From Berkiella_A sp963976875 (GTDB lineage: Bacteria > Pseudomonadota > Gammaproteobacteria > Berkiellales > Berkiellaceae), in the NCBI GenBank assembly GCA_963976875.1, contig CAXBML010000002.1:147028-211027 (forward strand): DNA of 64,000 nt, written 5' to 3'. Of the stretch, positions 53,237 through 62,371 are shown in pieces (positions within the stretch are counted from its first letter, which is position 1; every line of letters starts with the position of its first letter). The translations under genes were made by a program, and so were the position numbers. The notes beneath the pieces are model-generated. The model was not told the DNA's origin and made no database searches. It saw only the letters and a list, made by a program, of their open reading frames with translations.

Positions 53237-53709
53237 GGCACCCTCCTCACTGTTGCTTTACAAAAATAGCCTTAAGTATCGTTATGTGGTTTCTAGCCCA
53301 AGCCAGTATGCCTCTATAAGAATAAATTAAGACTTTAACTTTATACGGTTTAATGTATATAACCGTATTTTCCCTAAGTTTTCTAACACTGTATTTGCTT
53401 TTAAAAAACAGCCGGATATCAATACCAGCTTAACATATGAATAGCAAATTGTAGATTTAGTTCCCTTTATTGCTTTTTATATCGAAACAATTTGTTTACA
53501 GCTAAAGAAGCGAATATACACGTAATCTCATAAATTGGCTATATGTGATTTACTTAAAATACCACCATACATATGCCCAGCAGATATGATCATGCTAGAG
53601 AGAGTATGCGAATTACCCTAAAATTTTGAGCCAAATAAAGTTATCTAAAAAATAGATATTGGTCTACAGTTATTAGTAGACATAGTTAGAAAGATTGATT
53701 GGGTGAAGT
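53237..53709. other. 473-base intergenic region between dksA and sfsA
   Basis: Divergent promoter region, AT-rich. It contains an 8-base inverted repeat ATACGGTT/AACCGTAT with a 10-base spacer at 53343-53368 and a 6-base one, GTCTAC/GTAGAC, at 53662-53681 about 28 bases before sfsA. Either could be an operator or a small hairpin. No gene is supported. Confidence 0.4.
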
Positions 53710-54492
53710 ATGAGGTTTCAAGAGCCATTACAAGAAGCTGTTTTATTAAAAAGGCACAAACGCTTTTTAGCGGATATAGTGCTTATTAATCAGCAAAAAC
53801 ATACTATTTATTGTCCAAATGCCAGTAATTTGGCGGGTTGTGATACGCTCGGGAGCCGGATTTGGTTTTCTCGTCACTCAAATGAACATAAAACTTACCA
53901 AGATACTTGGGAGCTTGTGGAGGTTGATGGCGGGCATTTAGTATGTGTCAACAATAAGAGAGCGCAGCAAATTATTCTTGATGCGGTCGCAATTGATAAA
54001 ATGCCTGAGTTGGCAGGTTATAAACATGTATCAACCAATGCATCTTTTCAAACTGAAAGTGTAGACTTTCTATTTTCTGATAAAATCCACCTAGAAGATC
54101 AAAATTCTATCGATGAAGATCTCTTGCATGATGACTGTTTCGTTTCTGTGCAGAGTGTGACTTTTGGGGATGAAATTCATCGAGGATTTTTCCCTGATAC
54201 ACAAAGTAATAAAATTAATAAACAGCTCTCGACCCTAATTGCTGCAAAAGAAAAAGGCTATAGAGCAGTTTGGTTGTATTGTGTCATGAATACAGGGATC
54301 CACCGAGTCTTCCCAGCGGATCACATCGATTCTGAATTTGGTTGTTTATTGCGGCAAGCTGTTATTGCTGGGGTAGAGATGGTGGCATATAGTGTAGATA
54401 TTTCGCTTGAAGAAATGCATTTAGGCGATGCCATAGAGGTCTGTGTTCCAGCAAGAATGCTCTGCACACCTCGTGCAGAGCAAAAAGAATAA
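53710..54492 (+). CDS. sfsA: SfsA-family protein with degenerate active-site motif
   Basis: Overall match to sugar-fermentation-stimulation protein A: LKRHKRFLADIVL, CPNASNLAGCDTLGSRIWFS, DTWELVEVDGGHLVCVN. The C-terminal PD-(D/E)xK-like catalytic part is altered. The usual IDF...EVKSVTL reads VDF (118-120) then SVQSVTF (146-152), losing the Glu and Lys. The usual TERGxKHL reads NKINKQL. Asp119 remains. 260 residues; slightly long through an acidic insertion (LEDQNSIDEDLLHDD). Adjacency to dksA matches E. coli, though divergent here. It is probably a non-catalytic or altered member. Confidence 0.85.
   Translation: MRFQEPLQEAVLLKRHKRFLADIVLINQQKHTIYCPNASNLAGCDTLGSRIWFSRHSNEHKTYQDTWELVEVDGGHLVCVNNKRAQQIILDAVAIDKMPELAGYKHVSTNASFQTESVDFLFSDKIHLEDQNSIDEDLLHDDCFVSVQSVTFGDEIHRGFFPDTQSNKINKQLSTLIAAKEKGYRAVWLYCVMNTGIHRVFPADHIDSEFGCLLRQAVIAGVEMVAYSVDISLEEMHLGDAIEVCVPARMLCTPRAEQKE
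54458..54482. terminator. strong hairpin at the 3' end of sfsA
   Basis: Perfect 10-base stem TGCTCTGCAC/GTGCAGAGCA with a 5-base loop, lying inside the last sfsA codons and 20 bases past the stop of the opposing kinase gene. On the minus strand it is followed by ATTCTT, so it best serves as the kinase transcript end. Confidence 0.45.
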
Positions 54493-54502
54493 AGCCAGTT
54501 GT

Positions 54503-56023
54503 TCAGCAAGCCAAGGATTCTTGAGTGATGGCGACTGCATAAGGTCTTTCATCTGAGGTCAGTGGCTCCATTGTATTTAATTGCAAGTCTAAAATTTCTG
54601 GTGTCGCATCAGATGCTTCATTTTTTTCAAAATTGCGTTGCTGCAGCCTGGATTTTAAGATATCAACATTTGTATCAAAGGTTAATATTTTAAAGGATAC
54701 ATTTGTTTTGCTTGCTAAGGTCGCAAATAATTGGCGTTGCCAAGACTTTAGGCAAGCGGCATCGATGAGTACAGTAAAGCCATTTTGTAAGTACAATTTA
54801 GCTATGCGATGCATTTTTTCGTAAACTTTTTGGGTTGCCTGTTCTGAATAAACTTCAGGTATTTTTGTTGCCGGTGTTTTTTGATATAGCGGTATATCAA
54901 ATAACTGTTTGCGAATAACGTCAGAACGTAAACGAATGGTATTATTTTGTTTGATCAACTTATCAGTATAATAAGATTTTCCCGACGCGGATACACCATA
55001 GGTAATGCACAAGTTAGGCTGAGTGTCTTGATAAAAATGTGACGCTAATTTTATGAAGTCTTCTAGCTCTTGGGTTAATTCTAAAAAGCGTGGGTCATTT
55101 TTATCGGTTTGTGCAAGTTGAAAACCCGAGACTTTGGCTCTGACCATGGCTCTATAGGCGGCATAAAAGTTAAGCAGTATTGCGCCTTCATAATCGCCAC
55201 TTTGCTCTAGGTAATGGTTAATAAAGACTTGGGAAAGTTGGGATAGTTTTTTATGGTGCAAGTCCATTAAAAAGAAACCGACATCATTGAAGACATCAGT
55301 CCAGCGGAAATTTTCATTAAACTCAATGCAATCAAATATAACGACTTTCCCGTTGATTAAAGCCATATTGCCAAGGTGCGCGTCGCCATGACAGGCTTTG
55401 ATCCAGCCATTAGCTTTGCGTTGTAATAGGACATCCTTTAGTTGCGCAGCCTGGAGCTTGGCTTTATTTTCTAAAGCGTCCAGTTTGCTGGACCAAATTT
55501 GGGCAAAAGGCATTTGTTTTAATGCAGAAAAATTATCAATCATGGGGTCAATAATGTTTTCATAAGAACCAAACTCAGAAGTGGGCTTAGCGATTTCTGC
55601 TGTTTTATGAAAATGTGCGAATTGCGCTGCAATATCTTTAATAATGTCTTCTGTTATTTGATTTTCTTCGGCTAAGTGACTTAACATTTTAGCTTGAGAA
55701 AATTCTTTCATTTTGATGGCATACTCAAACGCGGGGCCAGAGCCATTGAGCGTGGGTTCTGCTGGAGTGCCTGTAATGGGAATGACATCCAAATACAGTT
55801 CAGGCGCTAATCTTTTATTTAACTTTATCTCTAGGTCACAAAAATATTTACGTTTCTCTATGGTCGTAAAATCCTGAAACCCGAGGTTAACGGGCTTCTT
55901 GATTTTATAGGCGTATTGACCAGTTAAGATAACCCAAGAAATATGAGTTTGAATAACGTTGAACTTTTCAACTGCGTGATTAAAATACTTTTTGTTTTGT
56001 AATGTCTTAATCAAATCATCCAT
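54503..56023 (-). CDS. APH-like phosphotransferase fused to P-loop kinase
   Basis: Two domains. The N-terminal half (about 1-320) is an aminoglycoside-phosphotransferase-type fold with CHGDAHLGNMALING and VIFDCIEFNENFRWTDVFNDVGF, the catalytic Asp and metal-binding Asp loops. The C-terminal half (about 335-506) is a zeta-toxin/AAA-like P-loop kinase with GVSASGKSYYTDKLI and RLRSDVIRKQLF. This pairing (COG2187 plus COG0645) is widespread in Proteobacteria; its substrate is not established, and resistance to aminoglycosides should not be assumed. 506 residues. Confidence 0.88.
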   Translation of the reverse strand: MDDLIKTLQNKKYFNHAVEKFNVIQTHISWVILTGQYAYKIKKPVNLGFQDFTTIEKRKYFCDLEIKLNKRLAPELYLDVIPITGTPAEPTLNGSGPAFEYAIKMKEFSQAKMLSHLAEENQITEDIIKDIAAQFAHFHKTAEIAKPTSEFGSYENIIDPMIDNFSALKQMPFAQIWSSKLDALENKAKLQAAQLKDVLLQRKANGWIKACHGDAHLGNMALINGKVVIFDCIEFNENFRWTDVFNDVGFFLMDLHHKKLSQLSQVFINHYLEQSGDYEGAILLNFYAAYRAMVRAKVSGFQLAQTDKNDPRFLELTQELEDFIKLASHFYQDTQPNLCITYGVSASGKSYYTDKLIKQNNTIRLRSDVIRKQLFDIPLYQKTPATKIPEVYSEQATQKVYEKMHRIAKLYLQNGFTVLIDAACLKSWQRQLFATLASKTNVSFKILTFDTNVDILKSRLQQRNFEKNEASDATPEILDLQLNTMEPLTSDERPYAVAITQESLAC

Positions 56024-56045
56024 GAGTGATGCTCCTTATCAGAAT

Positions 56046-57338
56046 CTAGTCAGATTTTTTTAAAGTTTTAAACGCGACATTGATGGCTTTTAGTGTCTCA
56101 TCTAATATGGCACGATCATGCGCTTGAGAGATAAATGCCGCTTCATAGGCAGAGGGCCCAAAGTAGATGCCTTGTTTTAGCATACTATGATAAAACGCTT
56201 GGAACTGTGGCACTCGGGTTGTCATGGCTGTGTCAAAAGAGTTGACAATAGGTTCGTTAGTGAAAAATAGGCTAAACATACCTGTCGCTTGATTCACCAC
56301 TAAAGGGATATCATGGGTTTGTGCTGCGCTTAATATGCCTTCTACTAGATAGGCGGTTTTGTCTCTTAGGTCTTCATAAAAATTATTTTTTTTCAGGTTT
56401 TGCAAGGTCGCAATACCGGCGGCCATGGCAATAGGATTTCCTGAAAGTGTGCCCGCTTGGTAAACGCTGCCAATGGGAGCCAGGTGGGACATAATGCTTT
56501 GTTTTCCACCTATCGCGCCAACAGGCATGCCTCCACCGATGATTTTACCTAAAGTGGTTAAGTCAGGTGTAATGCCATAAATACCTTGTGCGCCTTCTAG
56601 CCCAACCCTAAAGCCGGTCATAACCTCATCAAAGATGAGTACAGTGCCATAAGCATCACATAACTTCCTAAGGGATTGTAAATAACTTGCATCTCCAGGG
56701 ATACAGCCCATGTTGCCAGCAATGGGCTCTATAATGACGGCCGCAATATGCTCGCCTTGGCTGGCAAAGGTTTCATATAGCTTATCTTTGTCATTAAAGG
56801 GCAGGTTTAATGTATGTTGGGTAATTTCAGCTGGGATACCGGGAGAGCTAGGTTGGCCTAGAGTCAAAGCGCCGGAGCCTGCTTTGACTAACAAACTATC
56901 GCTGTGCCCATGATAACAACCTTCGAATTTTATAATTTTGCTTTTACCAGTGAAACCTCTGGCTAGACGAATCGCTGTCATAGTCGCTTCTGTACCAGAG
57001 TTAACCATGCGAACTTGCTCTATAGAAGGCATGAGCTCACAAATCAAACTAGCGAGTATGACTTCTTGCTCGCAAGGTGCACCAAAAGACATACAATGTT
57101 GTAGTGTATGTGACACACTTTCTATGACATCTGGGTGTTGGTGTCCCAGTATCATCGGGCCCCATGAACCAACATAATCAATATAAGACTTTCCATCAAC
57201 ATCTGTCAGATAGGCGCCTTTTGCGTGGGCGAAAAAAATCGGTTCGCTTTTCACGCCGCTAAACGAACGTACCGGTGAATTGACCCCACCTGGAATGACG
57301 CGTAGGGCTTTTTTGAAGATAGCGGTTGATTGGCTCAT
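56046..57338 (-). CDS. hemL: glutamate-1-semialdehyde 2,1-aminomutase
   Basis: PLP enzyme making 5-aminolevulinate in the C5 haem route. Starts FKKALRVIPGGVNSPVRSF; the PLP lysine is in LTTLGKIIGGGMPVGAIGG; FDEVMTGFRVG lies upstream of it. 430 residues. With hemJ 400 bases away, haem genes are loosely grouped here. The 22-base gap to the downstream kinase gene suggests co-transcription. Confidence 0.96.
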   Translation of the reverse strand: MSQSTAIFKKALRVIPGGVNSPVRSFSGVKSEPIFFAHAKGAYLTDVDGKSYIDYVGSWGPMILGHQHPDVIESVSHTLQHCMSFGAPCEQEVILASLICELMPSIEQVRMVNSGTEATMTAIRLARGFTGKSKIIKFEGCYHGHSDSLLVKAGSGALTLGQPSSPGIPAEITQHTLNLPFNDKDKLYETFASQGEHIAAVIIEPIAGNMGCIPGDASYLQSLRKLCDAYGTVLIFDEVMTGFRVGLEGAQGIYGITPDLTTLGKIIGGGMPVGAIGGKQSIMSHLAPIGSVYQAGTLSGNPIAMAAGIATLQNLKKNNFYEDLRDKTAYLVEGILSAAQTHDIPLVVNQATGMFSLFFTNEPIVNSFDTAMTTRVPQFQAFYHSMLKQGIYFGPSAYEAAFISQAHDRAILDETLKAINVAFKTLKKSD

Positions 57339-57428
57339 GATATAAGTCCTGTAACTAGTTATCTGGTTGTCAAGATCGGAGCATGCTAAATTTCAAAATA
57401 TTTTATCATAAGAGCGATGTTGGGGTAT

Positions 57429-57452
57429 TCGCATTAGGGCGCTAATGTGCGA
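57429..57452. other. bulged inverted repeat upstream of rubredoxin
   Basis: TCGCATTAG pairs with CTAATGTGCGA (two-base bulge) in the 159-base gap between hemL and the rubredoxin gene. It could be an operator for either divergent gene or chance; no promoter boxes were found. Confidence 0.25.
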
Positions 57453-57497
57453 GAATTCGCGGTTAATTTAACCTTTAAGGATTAGATAAAAATAAAA

Positions 57498-57665
57498 ATG
57501 AAAAAATTTATGTGTTTGTTATGTGGCTTTATTTATGATGAGGCTGAAGGTTGGCCTGAAGATGGTATCGCGCCGGGTACAAAGTGGGAAGATGTCTCTG
57601 ATGAATGGGTTTGTCCAGATTGTGGCGCAACCAAAGAAGATTTTGAAATGGTTGAAATTGATTAA
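57498..57665 (+). CDS. rubredoxin
   Basis: 55 residues: MCLLCGFIYDEAEGWPEDG then WVCPDCGATKEDFEMVE. The two CxxC pairs (Cys 6, 9, 39, 42) bind a single iron atom. The spacing and the acidic composition are those of classical rubredoxins. The start ATG follows TTAAGGATTAG. The gene is short and overlaps a spurious frame, so it is easily missed. It is probably an electron carrier for an oxidoreductase encoded elsewhere. Confidence 0.93.
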   Translation: MKKFMCLLCGFIYDEAEGWPEDGIAPGTKWEDVSDEWVCPDCGATKEDFEMVEID

Positions 57666-57677
57666 TTTTCACCCCGC

Positions 57678-57705
57678 CGTGCTAGCTTTTTCTCTGGCTA
57701 GCACG
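57678..57705. terminator. hairpin between rubredoxin and hemJ
   Basis: Perfect 9-base stem CGTGCTAGC/GCTAGCACG with a 10-base loop, then ACAGATTCTTTC. Placed 12 bases after the rubredoxin stop and 34 before the hemJ stop. The U tract is weak. Confidence 0.5.
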
Positions 57706-57739
57706 ACAGATTCTTTCAATTTTTAATAGCTGGAAGGGC

Positions 57740-58180
57740 TTAGCTTCCAAGTTTAGGCTTTAATATAGCCAACAGCACCACGGCAATTAAAATGAGAGAG
57801 GGCAGTTCATTAATAATGCGGTAAAAGCGCTGACTATGTTTATTTTTCGCTAGACGAAATTTCTTGAGCATGCATCCTAAATAAACATGATAAATGACAA
57901 GTAAGCCCACCAAGCTTATTTTAATATGCAGCCAAGGATTTGCTGCCATATAGCCTTTACCATACAGCCCGATTAGCCAACAACCTAGCAAGATAGTGAT
58001 GACTGCGCCGGGTGTCATGATAATCCAGAACAATTTTCTTTCCATCTTACAAAATCTATTGTAATGTTGTGCGTCCTTAGGCTCTACCTCGCAATGATAA
58101 ACAAATAATCTAGGCAAATAGAATAACCCGGCAAACCAAGTGACCATAAAAATAATATGAAAAGACTTAATCCAAAGCAT
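57740..58180 (-). CDS. hemJ: protoporphyrinogen oxidase HemJ
   Basis: Four-helix membrane enzyme converting protoporphyrinogen IX to protoporphyrin IX, used by many Proteobacteria that lack HemG or HemY. Begins MLWIKSFHIIFMVTWFAGLFYLPRLFVYH, with the conserved His in the first helix. KMERKLFWIIMTPG and NPWLHIKISLVGLLVIYH carry the other conserved Lys/His. 146 residues. Its start overlaps the start of the divergent gene by 24 bases. Confidence 0.9.
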   Translation of the reverse strand: MLWIKSFHIIFMVTWFAGLFYLPRLFVYHCEVEPKDAQHYNRFCKMERKLFWIIMTPGAVITILLGCWLIGLYGKGYMAANPWLHIKISLVGLLVIYHVYLGCMLKKFRLAKNKHSQRFYRIINELPSLILIAVVLLAILKPKLGS

Positions 58181-59011
58181 AAAAAACGTACTCGCAAAAA
58201 GAAATCTAAAGCCGATATTCTACACTCTACAGATAAAATTAAAACGTTAAAGGGATTGTGGGCAGAAAATAAAGAACAGTGGTTTAAGAAAAGTTATAAA
58301 GTATTAAGACGTAATAGACATTGGGTTCGAGTTGCTTTGACTGTTTGCTTGATTGTATCTTTTGTGGCTTTATCAGGCGTTAGTTACAGAACTGGTTTTC
58401 ATCAAGGCGTAGAGCAATGGTTGAAGCTCACCAGTAAAATTCATCAGATGACAGCACAGCAAGAGGCGCAAAGACAGCAGAGTTTCGTTTTAAATAAGCA
58501 ATTATCTAGCTTGCAACAAAAGCATGCTATTCAAAAAGTTGAATACCAAAAATTATCAGAGCAAGTGAAACAATTATTTAATGAAAACGCGGAACTAAAA
58601 GAAGATAATTTGTTATATCAACACATTATGGGCAAACCACACCCTAAAAGAGGGTTGGCGGTTCAAAGGTTACAGCTCTATCCCACGCAAAATACGAATA
58701 CCTTTCAGTATCAACTGATGCTCATTTCAACCTTAACCCATAAAAAATTAATACAAGGCCATGTTGAGGTTGTTGTTAGAGGGAAAATTGGCGGAAAAGA
58801 GATTTCTATGCTTACAAAATATTTGCCGACCAATAATGCGGAGACGTCTTTGGCCTTTAAATTTAAGGACTTTCAGGAATTATCCGGCGAAATGATTTTG
58901 CCAAATGGGTTCGAGCCAAAATCAGTGATGGTACACATTAAGCCTACACAACAAGTAAAGTTGGCGCGTCAGCAAATTTTTCCTTGGTGGATAGATACCC
59001 CAGAGTCATAA
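58157..59011 (+). CDS. DUF6776-like membrane protein with coiled coil
   Basis: 284 residues. Very basic cytoplasmic N-terminus (KHKKRTRKKKSK), one transmembrane helix (about 56-78), a coiled coil (about 95-155, Gln/Lys/Glu-rich), then a beta-rich periplasmic domain ending FPWWIDTPES. This matches the DUF6776 group found next to erpA and hemJ in Pseudomonas relatives. Function unknown. The ATG has no clear ribosome site, and its first codons overlap hemJ on the other strand. Confidence 0.75.
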   Translation: MKRLNPKHKKRTRKKKSKADILHSTDKIKTLKGLWAENKEQWFKKSYKVLRRNRHWVRVALTVCLIVSFVALSGVSYRTGFHQGVEQWLKLTSKIHQMTAQQEAQRQQSFVLNKQLSSLQQKHAIQKVEYQKLSEQVKQLFNENAELKEDNLLYQHIMGKPHPKRGLAVQRLQLYPTQNTNTFQYQLMLISTLTHKKLIQGHVEVVVRGKIGGKEISMLTKYLPTNNAETSLAFKFKDFQELSGEMILPNGFEPKSVMVHIKPTQQVKLARQQIFPWWIDTPES

Positions 59012-59074
59012 GAGCTAGTATATTGGGTCGGATCTTAATATAATCTAAGTTAAGTCAATAATAATGAGAGCATT

Positions 59075-59449
59075 ATGAGTGAATTACCCAGCGAAGCAAC
59101 TAGCCTCACTATCAGCGATAGTGCATTTCATCGTGTGAGCGAGCTGATCCAGGAAGAAGAAAACCCTAATTTACAGTTGAGAGTTTATATTACTGGGGGT
59201 GGTTGTTCTGGTTTTCAGTATGGGTTTATGTTCGATGAAAAAAGAAAGCCGAATGACAATGTCGTAGAAATCAAAGATGAGCGTGGTATGCCTGTTCGTG
59301 TCGTGGTTGATGCATTGAGCATGACCTATTTGGAGGGCTCTGAAATAGATTTTATCGAAACATTGCGCGGCTCTCACTTTAAGATTAAAAATCCTAATGC
59401 GGCAACAACGTGTAGCTGCGGTTCTTCGTTTTCGTTAGATTTAGAATAG
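59075..59449 (+). CDS. erpA: iron-sulfur cluster insertion protein ErpA
   Basis: A-type carrier delivering 4Fe-4S clusters, for example to IspH of this window. Conserved Cys in ITGGGCSGFQYGF and the C-terminal TTCSCGSSF. Slightly long N-terminus (MSELPSEATSLTISDSA). 124 residues. The erpA-anmK-M23-tyrS-rRNA order is the one I recall from P. aeruginosa PA0665-PA0668. Confidence 0.94.
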   Translation: MSELPSEATSLTISDSAFHRVSELIQEEENPNLQLRVYITGGGCSGFQYGFMFDEKRKPNDNVVEIKDERGMPVRVVVDALSMTYLEGSEIDFIETLRGSHFKIKNPNAATTCSCGSSFSLDLE

Positions 59450-59520
59450 GCTACGTTAGCGTTTGGTATAATCGTACTTATGGGGGCGAATTCACTTTGC
59501 TCAGTTTATCAGGGATATGA

Positions 59521-60630
59521 TTAACCCCCAGCGTAAATGCCACCCAATAGGGTCTTTTCTCTCACCCCCGTAATTGAGCGTAAATCCAAAGAATTCTCGT
59601 TTAGTCTCTGCTTCGCTAACCAGGCGAAGCAGCTGGCTTCAATCCATTTTGGGTCAATGCCATAAGCAGCCGTGCTTTTTATCGGATAATCTTTTCCAAG
59701 ATAAACATTAAGACACTGTAATAAGAATGGATTTTCTGCGCCACCACCACAAACAATCACAGTTGCCTGTGGTAAAGCCTGTTTTATATCCTGTGCGATA
59801 GTTTGAGCGGTTAAATGTGTTAGCGTGCAGAGTATGTCTTGATTGTCGTAGTTATTTTTGTTCAGCGTCTTGAGTTGTTGCTCAATCCAAGCCAAGTTAA
59901 AGTAGTCTTTGCCAGTACTCTTAGGCGGGGGTTGTTGGAAATAAGGATCTGCCAAAAAGGCATGGAGTAATTCTGGTATGACTTTACCTTGCTGGGAAAG
60001 TTGGCCATTTTGGTCATAAGGTCGTTGGTATTTTTCTTGCACCCAAGAGTCTAACAATCCATTTGCCGGGCCAGTATCAAAGCCTAAGATCTTTTGTTCG
60101 GCTGTGAGTACAGTAATATTGGCGATACCACCTAAGTTGAGTAGCACACAAGGCTGCTCACCAGCAAACAACCAATGATGAAAGATGGGCGCCAATGGCG
60201 CGCCTTGACCACCTAGAGCCATATCACCCCGTCTAAAATCAGAGATAGTCGTAATTTGGGTTTGCTTGGCAATAATATTTGGGTCACCAACTTGCAAGCT
60301 AAATCCCAATTCTTTTTGGGGGGAATGCCACAATGTTTGTCCATGGCTACCAATAGCTTTAATATCTTGTTTTGATATCCCAGATTGTTGAATAATATTT
60401 TGGCATGTTTGAGCAAATAATATACCCCAACGATGATCTAGCTCGCCAAATGTTTGTAGTGAAACGGTGCCTTGTTGGGAAAGCTGCAACGATTGTGTTT
60501 TTAGATCGTCTGGGATTGGGTGCGTATAGGTTTGCTTTAACGTGAGTTGGTGGTTATCTTCACAAAAATGAGCGATAACCGCATCAATGCTATCCATGCT
60601 TGTACCTGAGATGACGCCTAGATAATACAC
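59521..60630 (-). CDS. anmK: anhydro-N-acetylmuramic acid kinase
   Basis: Phosphorylates anhydroMurNAc during peptidoglycan recycling. ATP-site motif VISGTSMDSIDAVIA at the N-terminus; GSHGQTLWHSP, LLNLGGIANITVL and GFDTGPANGLLDSWVQ follow; VCGGGAENPFLL is near the end. 369 residues. It is followed upstream by the M23 peptidase 19 bases away on the same strand, tying recycling to wall turnover. Confidence 0.95.
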   Translation of the reverse strand: MYYLGVISGTSMDSIDAVIAHFCEDNHQLTLKQTYTHPIPDDLKTQSLQLSQQGTVSLQTFGELDHRWGILFAQTCQNIIQQSGISKQDIKAIGSHGQTLWHSPQKELGFSLQVGDPNIIAKQTQITTISDFRRGDMALGGQGAPLAPIFHHWLFAGEQPCVLLNLGGIANITVLTAEQKILGFDTGPANGLLDSWVQEKYQRPYDQNGQLSQQGKVIPELLHAFLADPYFQQPPPKSTGKDYFNLAWIEQQLKTLNKNNYDNQDILCTLTHLTAQTIAQDIKQALPQATVIVCGGGAENPFLLQCLNVYLGKDYPIKSTAAYGIDPKWIEASCFAWLAKQRLNENSLDLRSITGVREKTLLGGIYAGG

Positions 60631-60648
60631 TATAATTTATTCCCTAAT

Positions 60649-62163
60649 TTACTCATTAGTTGCAACCGTCATTTTTTCAGTTTCATCTAGTAATGCTAGA
60701 TATTGAGAGGCATGTTGCTTGAATGTTGCTAGCTCACTCTTAGGAATAGATTTTCCATTAGGCAAGGGAACGGTGAGGGGGTTTTTATGGATGCCATTAA
60801 TTCTAAATTCATAATGTAAATGTGGGCCAGAAGCGAGACCAGTACTTCCGACATAGCCGATGACTTGCCCTTGTGATATTTTTTTATCATTGCGTATGCC
60901 TTTAGCGAACTTAGAGAGATGGGCATACAATGTGCTATAGCGTGAGCCATGTTGTAATATAATGGCATTGCCATACCCGCCTTTGCGTCCCACAAAAATG
61001 ACTTTGCCTGAACCTGAGGCTTTTACGGGTGTGCCAGTGGGGGCGGCATAGTCTACCCCCCTGTGAGCACGTATTTTGTGCAGTACGGGATGCTTTCTCT
61101 TTAAATTAAAATGTGAGCTAATACGTGTAAATTCTACAGGTGTGCGAATAAAGGCTTTTTTGAGACTTTCTCCTTTGGGGGAATAATAGGCACTTTGGTT
61201 TTGAGCGTTTGTGTAGCGTATGGCCTTATAAACTTTATTATTGGCGCCAAACTCAGCGGTCAATATGGCACCATGACCAATTTTTTTGCCTTCAACATAG
61301 TGATCTTCATATAAAACTTTGAAGTGATCGTTTGGCTTGATATCCAAAGCAAAATCTATATCGTATTCAAATATTTGAGCCAGTTCCATTATAAGCTTTT
61401 CAGATAGATTTTCTCGCTTACCGGTTAAGAAAAGTGAGTCCTTAATTGTACCACCTCTAAACGTGACTCTTCGCTCAATTGGTTTTTCTATTATGGTGCT
61501 AGTAAATTTGTTGTCTGTTCCTCTTATAATTTTAAGTTCTTTTGTGGGGTTTAGCTTTAGTGTTAGTTGGTCTAAGGTCCCGGGTTCCTCACTTTTCATC
61601 GATATCACTTGGCCTGCAAATATTTTTTTTAGGTAGCGACTATGTTTTATACTGGTTAAGACATTATGAAGTTCAATAGGCGGGAGTTTGGCTTTTTGAA
61701 AATAATAGGCAAGACTTCGGCCATGCTCGATGGTGAAGTGTTCTATATGTGTTTTAGGTGCGCTGAAGGATGCAGCCAGAGTATTATCGGCGATTTCATT
61801 CTTTTTCGGGTTTTCTGGCTCTAATATTTGTATCGCTTGTTCCATTTCTATAGAGGGGGTTGATATGGTGCGGTTTTCATCGTTGCTTGGCTGACTCTCT
61901 TTTGGCTGCAATGTTAAAGGGATAGGTGAAAAAACTTTGTTTTCAGTTTCCACAATTAATGTTTCTGCAGGGCCGTATAAAATTTCTGTTTCTGCTTGAC
62001 TAGGTATTTGTGACCATTGACCAACTTGCCATACCACAGCAAAAGTTAATAGGCCCAATCCGAATGGCCATTTACTTATTAAATTTACTTTGCTTTTAGA
62101 AGTTTTTTGTTTGTCTAGCATGCTATATTTATAATCAGTGTGTATTTTTCTGATGTTTTGCAT
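60649..62163 (-). CDS. mepM: M23 murein DD-endopeptidase (MepM-like)
   Basis: Membrane-anchored peptidoglycan hydrolase. One transmembrane segment (about 33-50), a linker, an OapA/LysM-like region (about 135-215: HGRSLAYYFQKAKLPPIEL) and the C-terminal LytM/M23 domain. The zinc motifs HRGVDYAAPTGTPV (near 366) and GPHLHYEF (near 445) are intact, so the enzyme should be active. 504 residues. It is the usual partner of anmK and is divergent from tyrS. Confidence 0.92.
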   Translation of the reverse strand: MQNIRKIHTDYKYSMLDKQKTSKSKVNLISKWPFGLGLLTFAVVWQVGQWSQIPSQAETEILYGPAETLIVETENKVFSPIPLTLQPKESQPSNDENRTISTPSIEMEQAIQILEPENPKKNEIADNTLAASFSAPKTHIEHFTIEHGRSLAYYFQKAKLPPIELHNVLTSIKHSRYLKKIFAGQVISMKSEEPGTLDQLTLKLNPTKELKIIRGTDNKFTSTIIEKPIERRVTFRGGTIKDSLFLTGKRENLSEKLIMELAQIFEYDIDFALDIKPNDHFKVLYEDHYVEGKKIGHGAILTAEFGANNKVYKAIRYTNAQNQSAYYSPKGESLKKAFIRTPVEFTRISSHFNLKRKHPVLHKIRAHRGVDYAAPTGTPVKASGSGKVIFVGRKGGYGNAIILQHGSRYSTLYAHLSKFAKGIRNDKKISQGQVIGYVGSTGLASGPHLHYEFRINGIHKNPLTVPLPNGKSIPKSELATFKQHASQYLALLDETEKMTVATNE

Positions 62164-62371
62164 TGATTAGGAGCCTATCTTTAAGTTAGTCATGCTTTAG
62201 GATAAAAGCAACGTGCATTTGTTTGCCGACATTCAAACTAAGAAGTATATTATGCATTTTATCGTAGTTCCGGGACTAGTGGTATTTGTAGAATTCTCTT
62301 TTTTGATTATAGTGCGTGATAGTTGAAAAATAACATAAATACAGTTTACTAAATAAATTAAGGTGACGGGC

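Noticed and set aside
54503..56023. Aminoglycoside resistance gene
   Set aside because: The APH-like domain is fused to a P-loop kinase as in a widespread chromosomal family; no evidence for drug modification.
57523..57726. 67-codon plus-strand frame over the rubredoxin gene
   Set aside because: The neighbouring frame encodes a perfect rubredoxin with both CxxC pairs; this frame starts within it.
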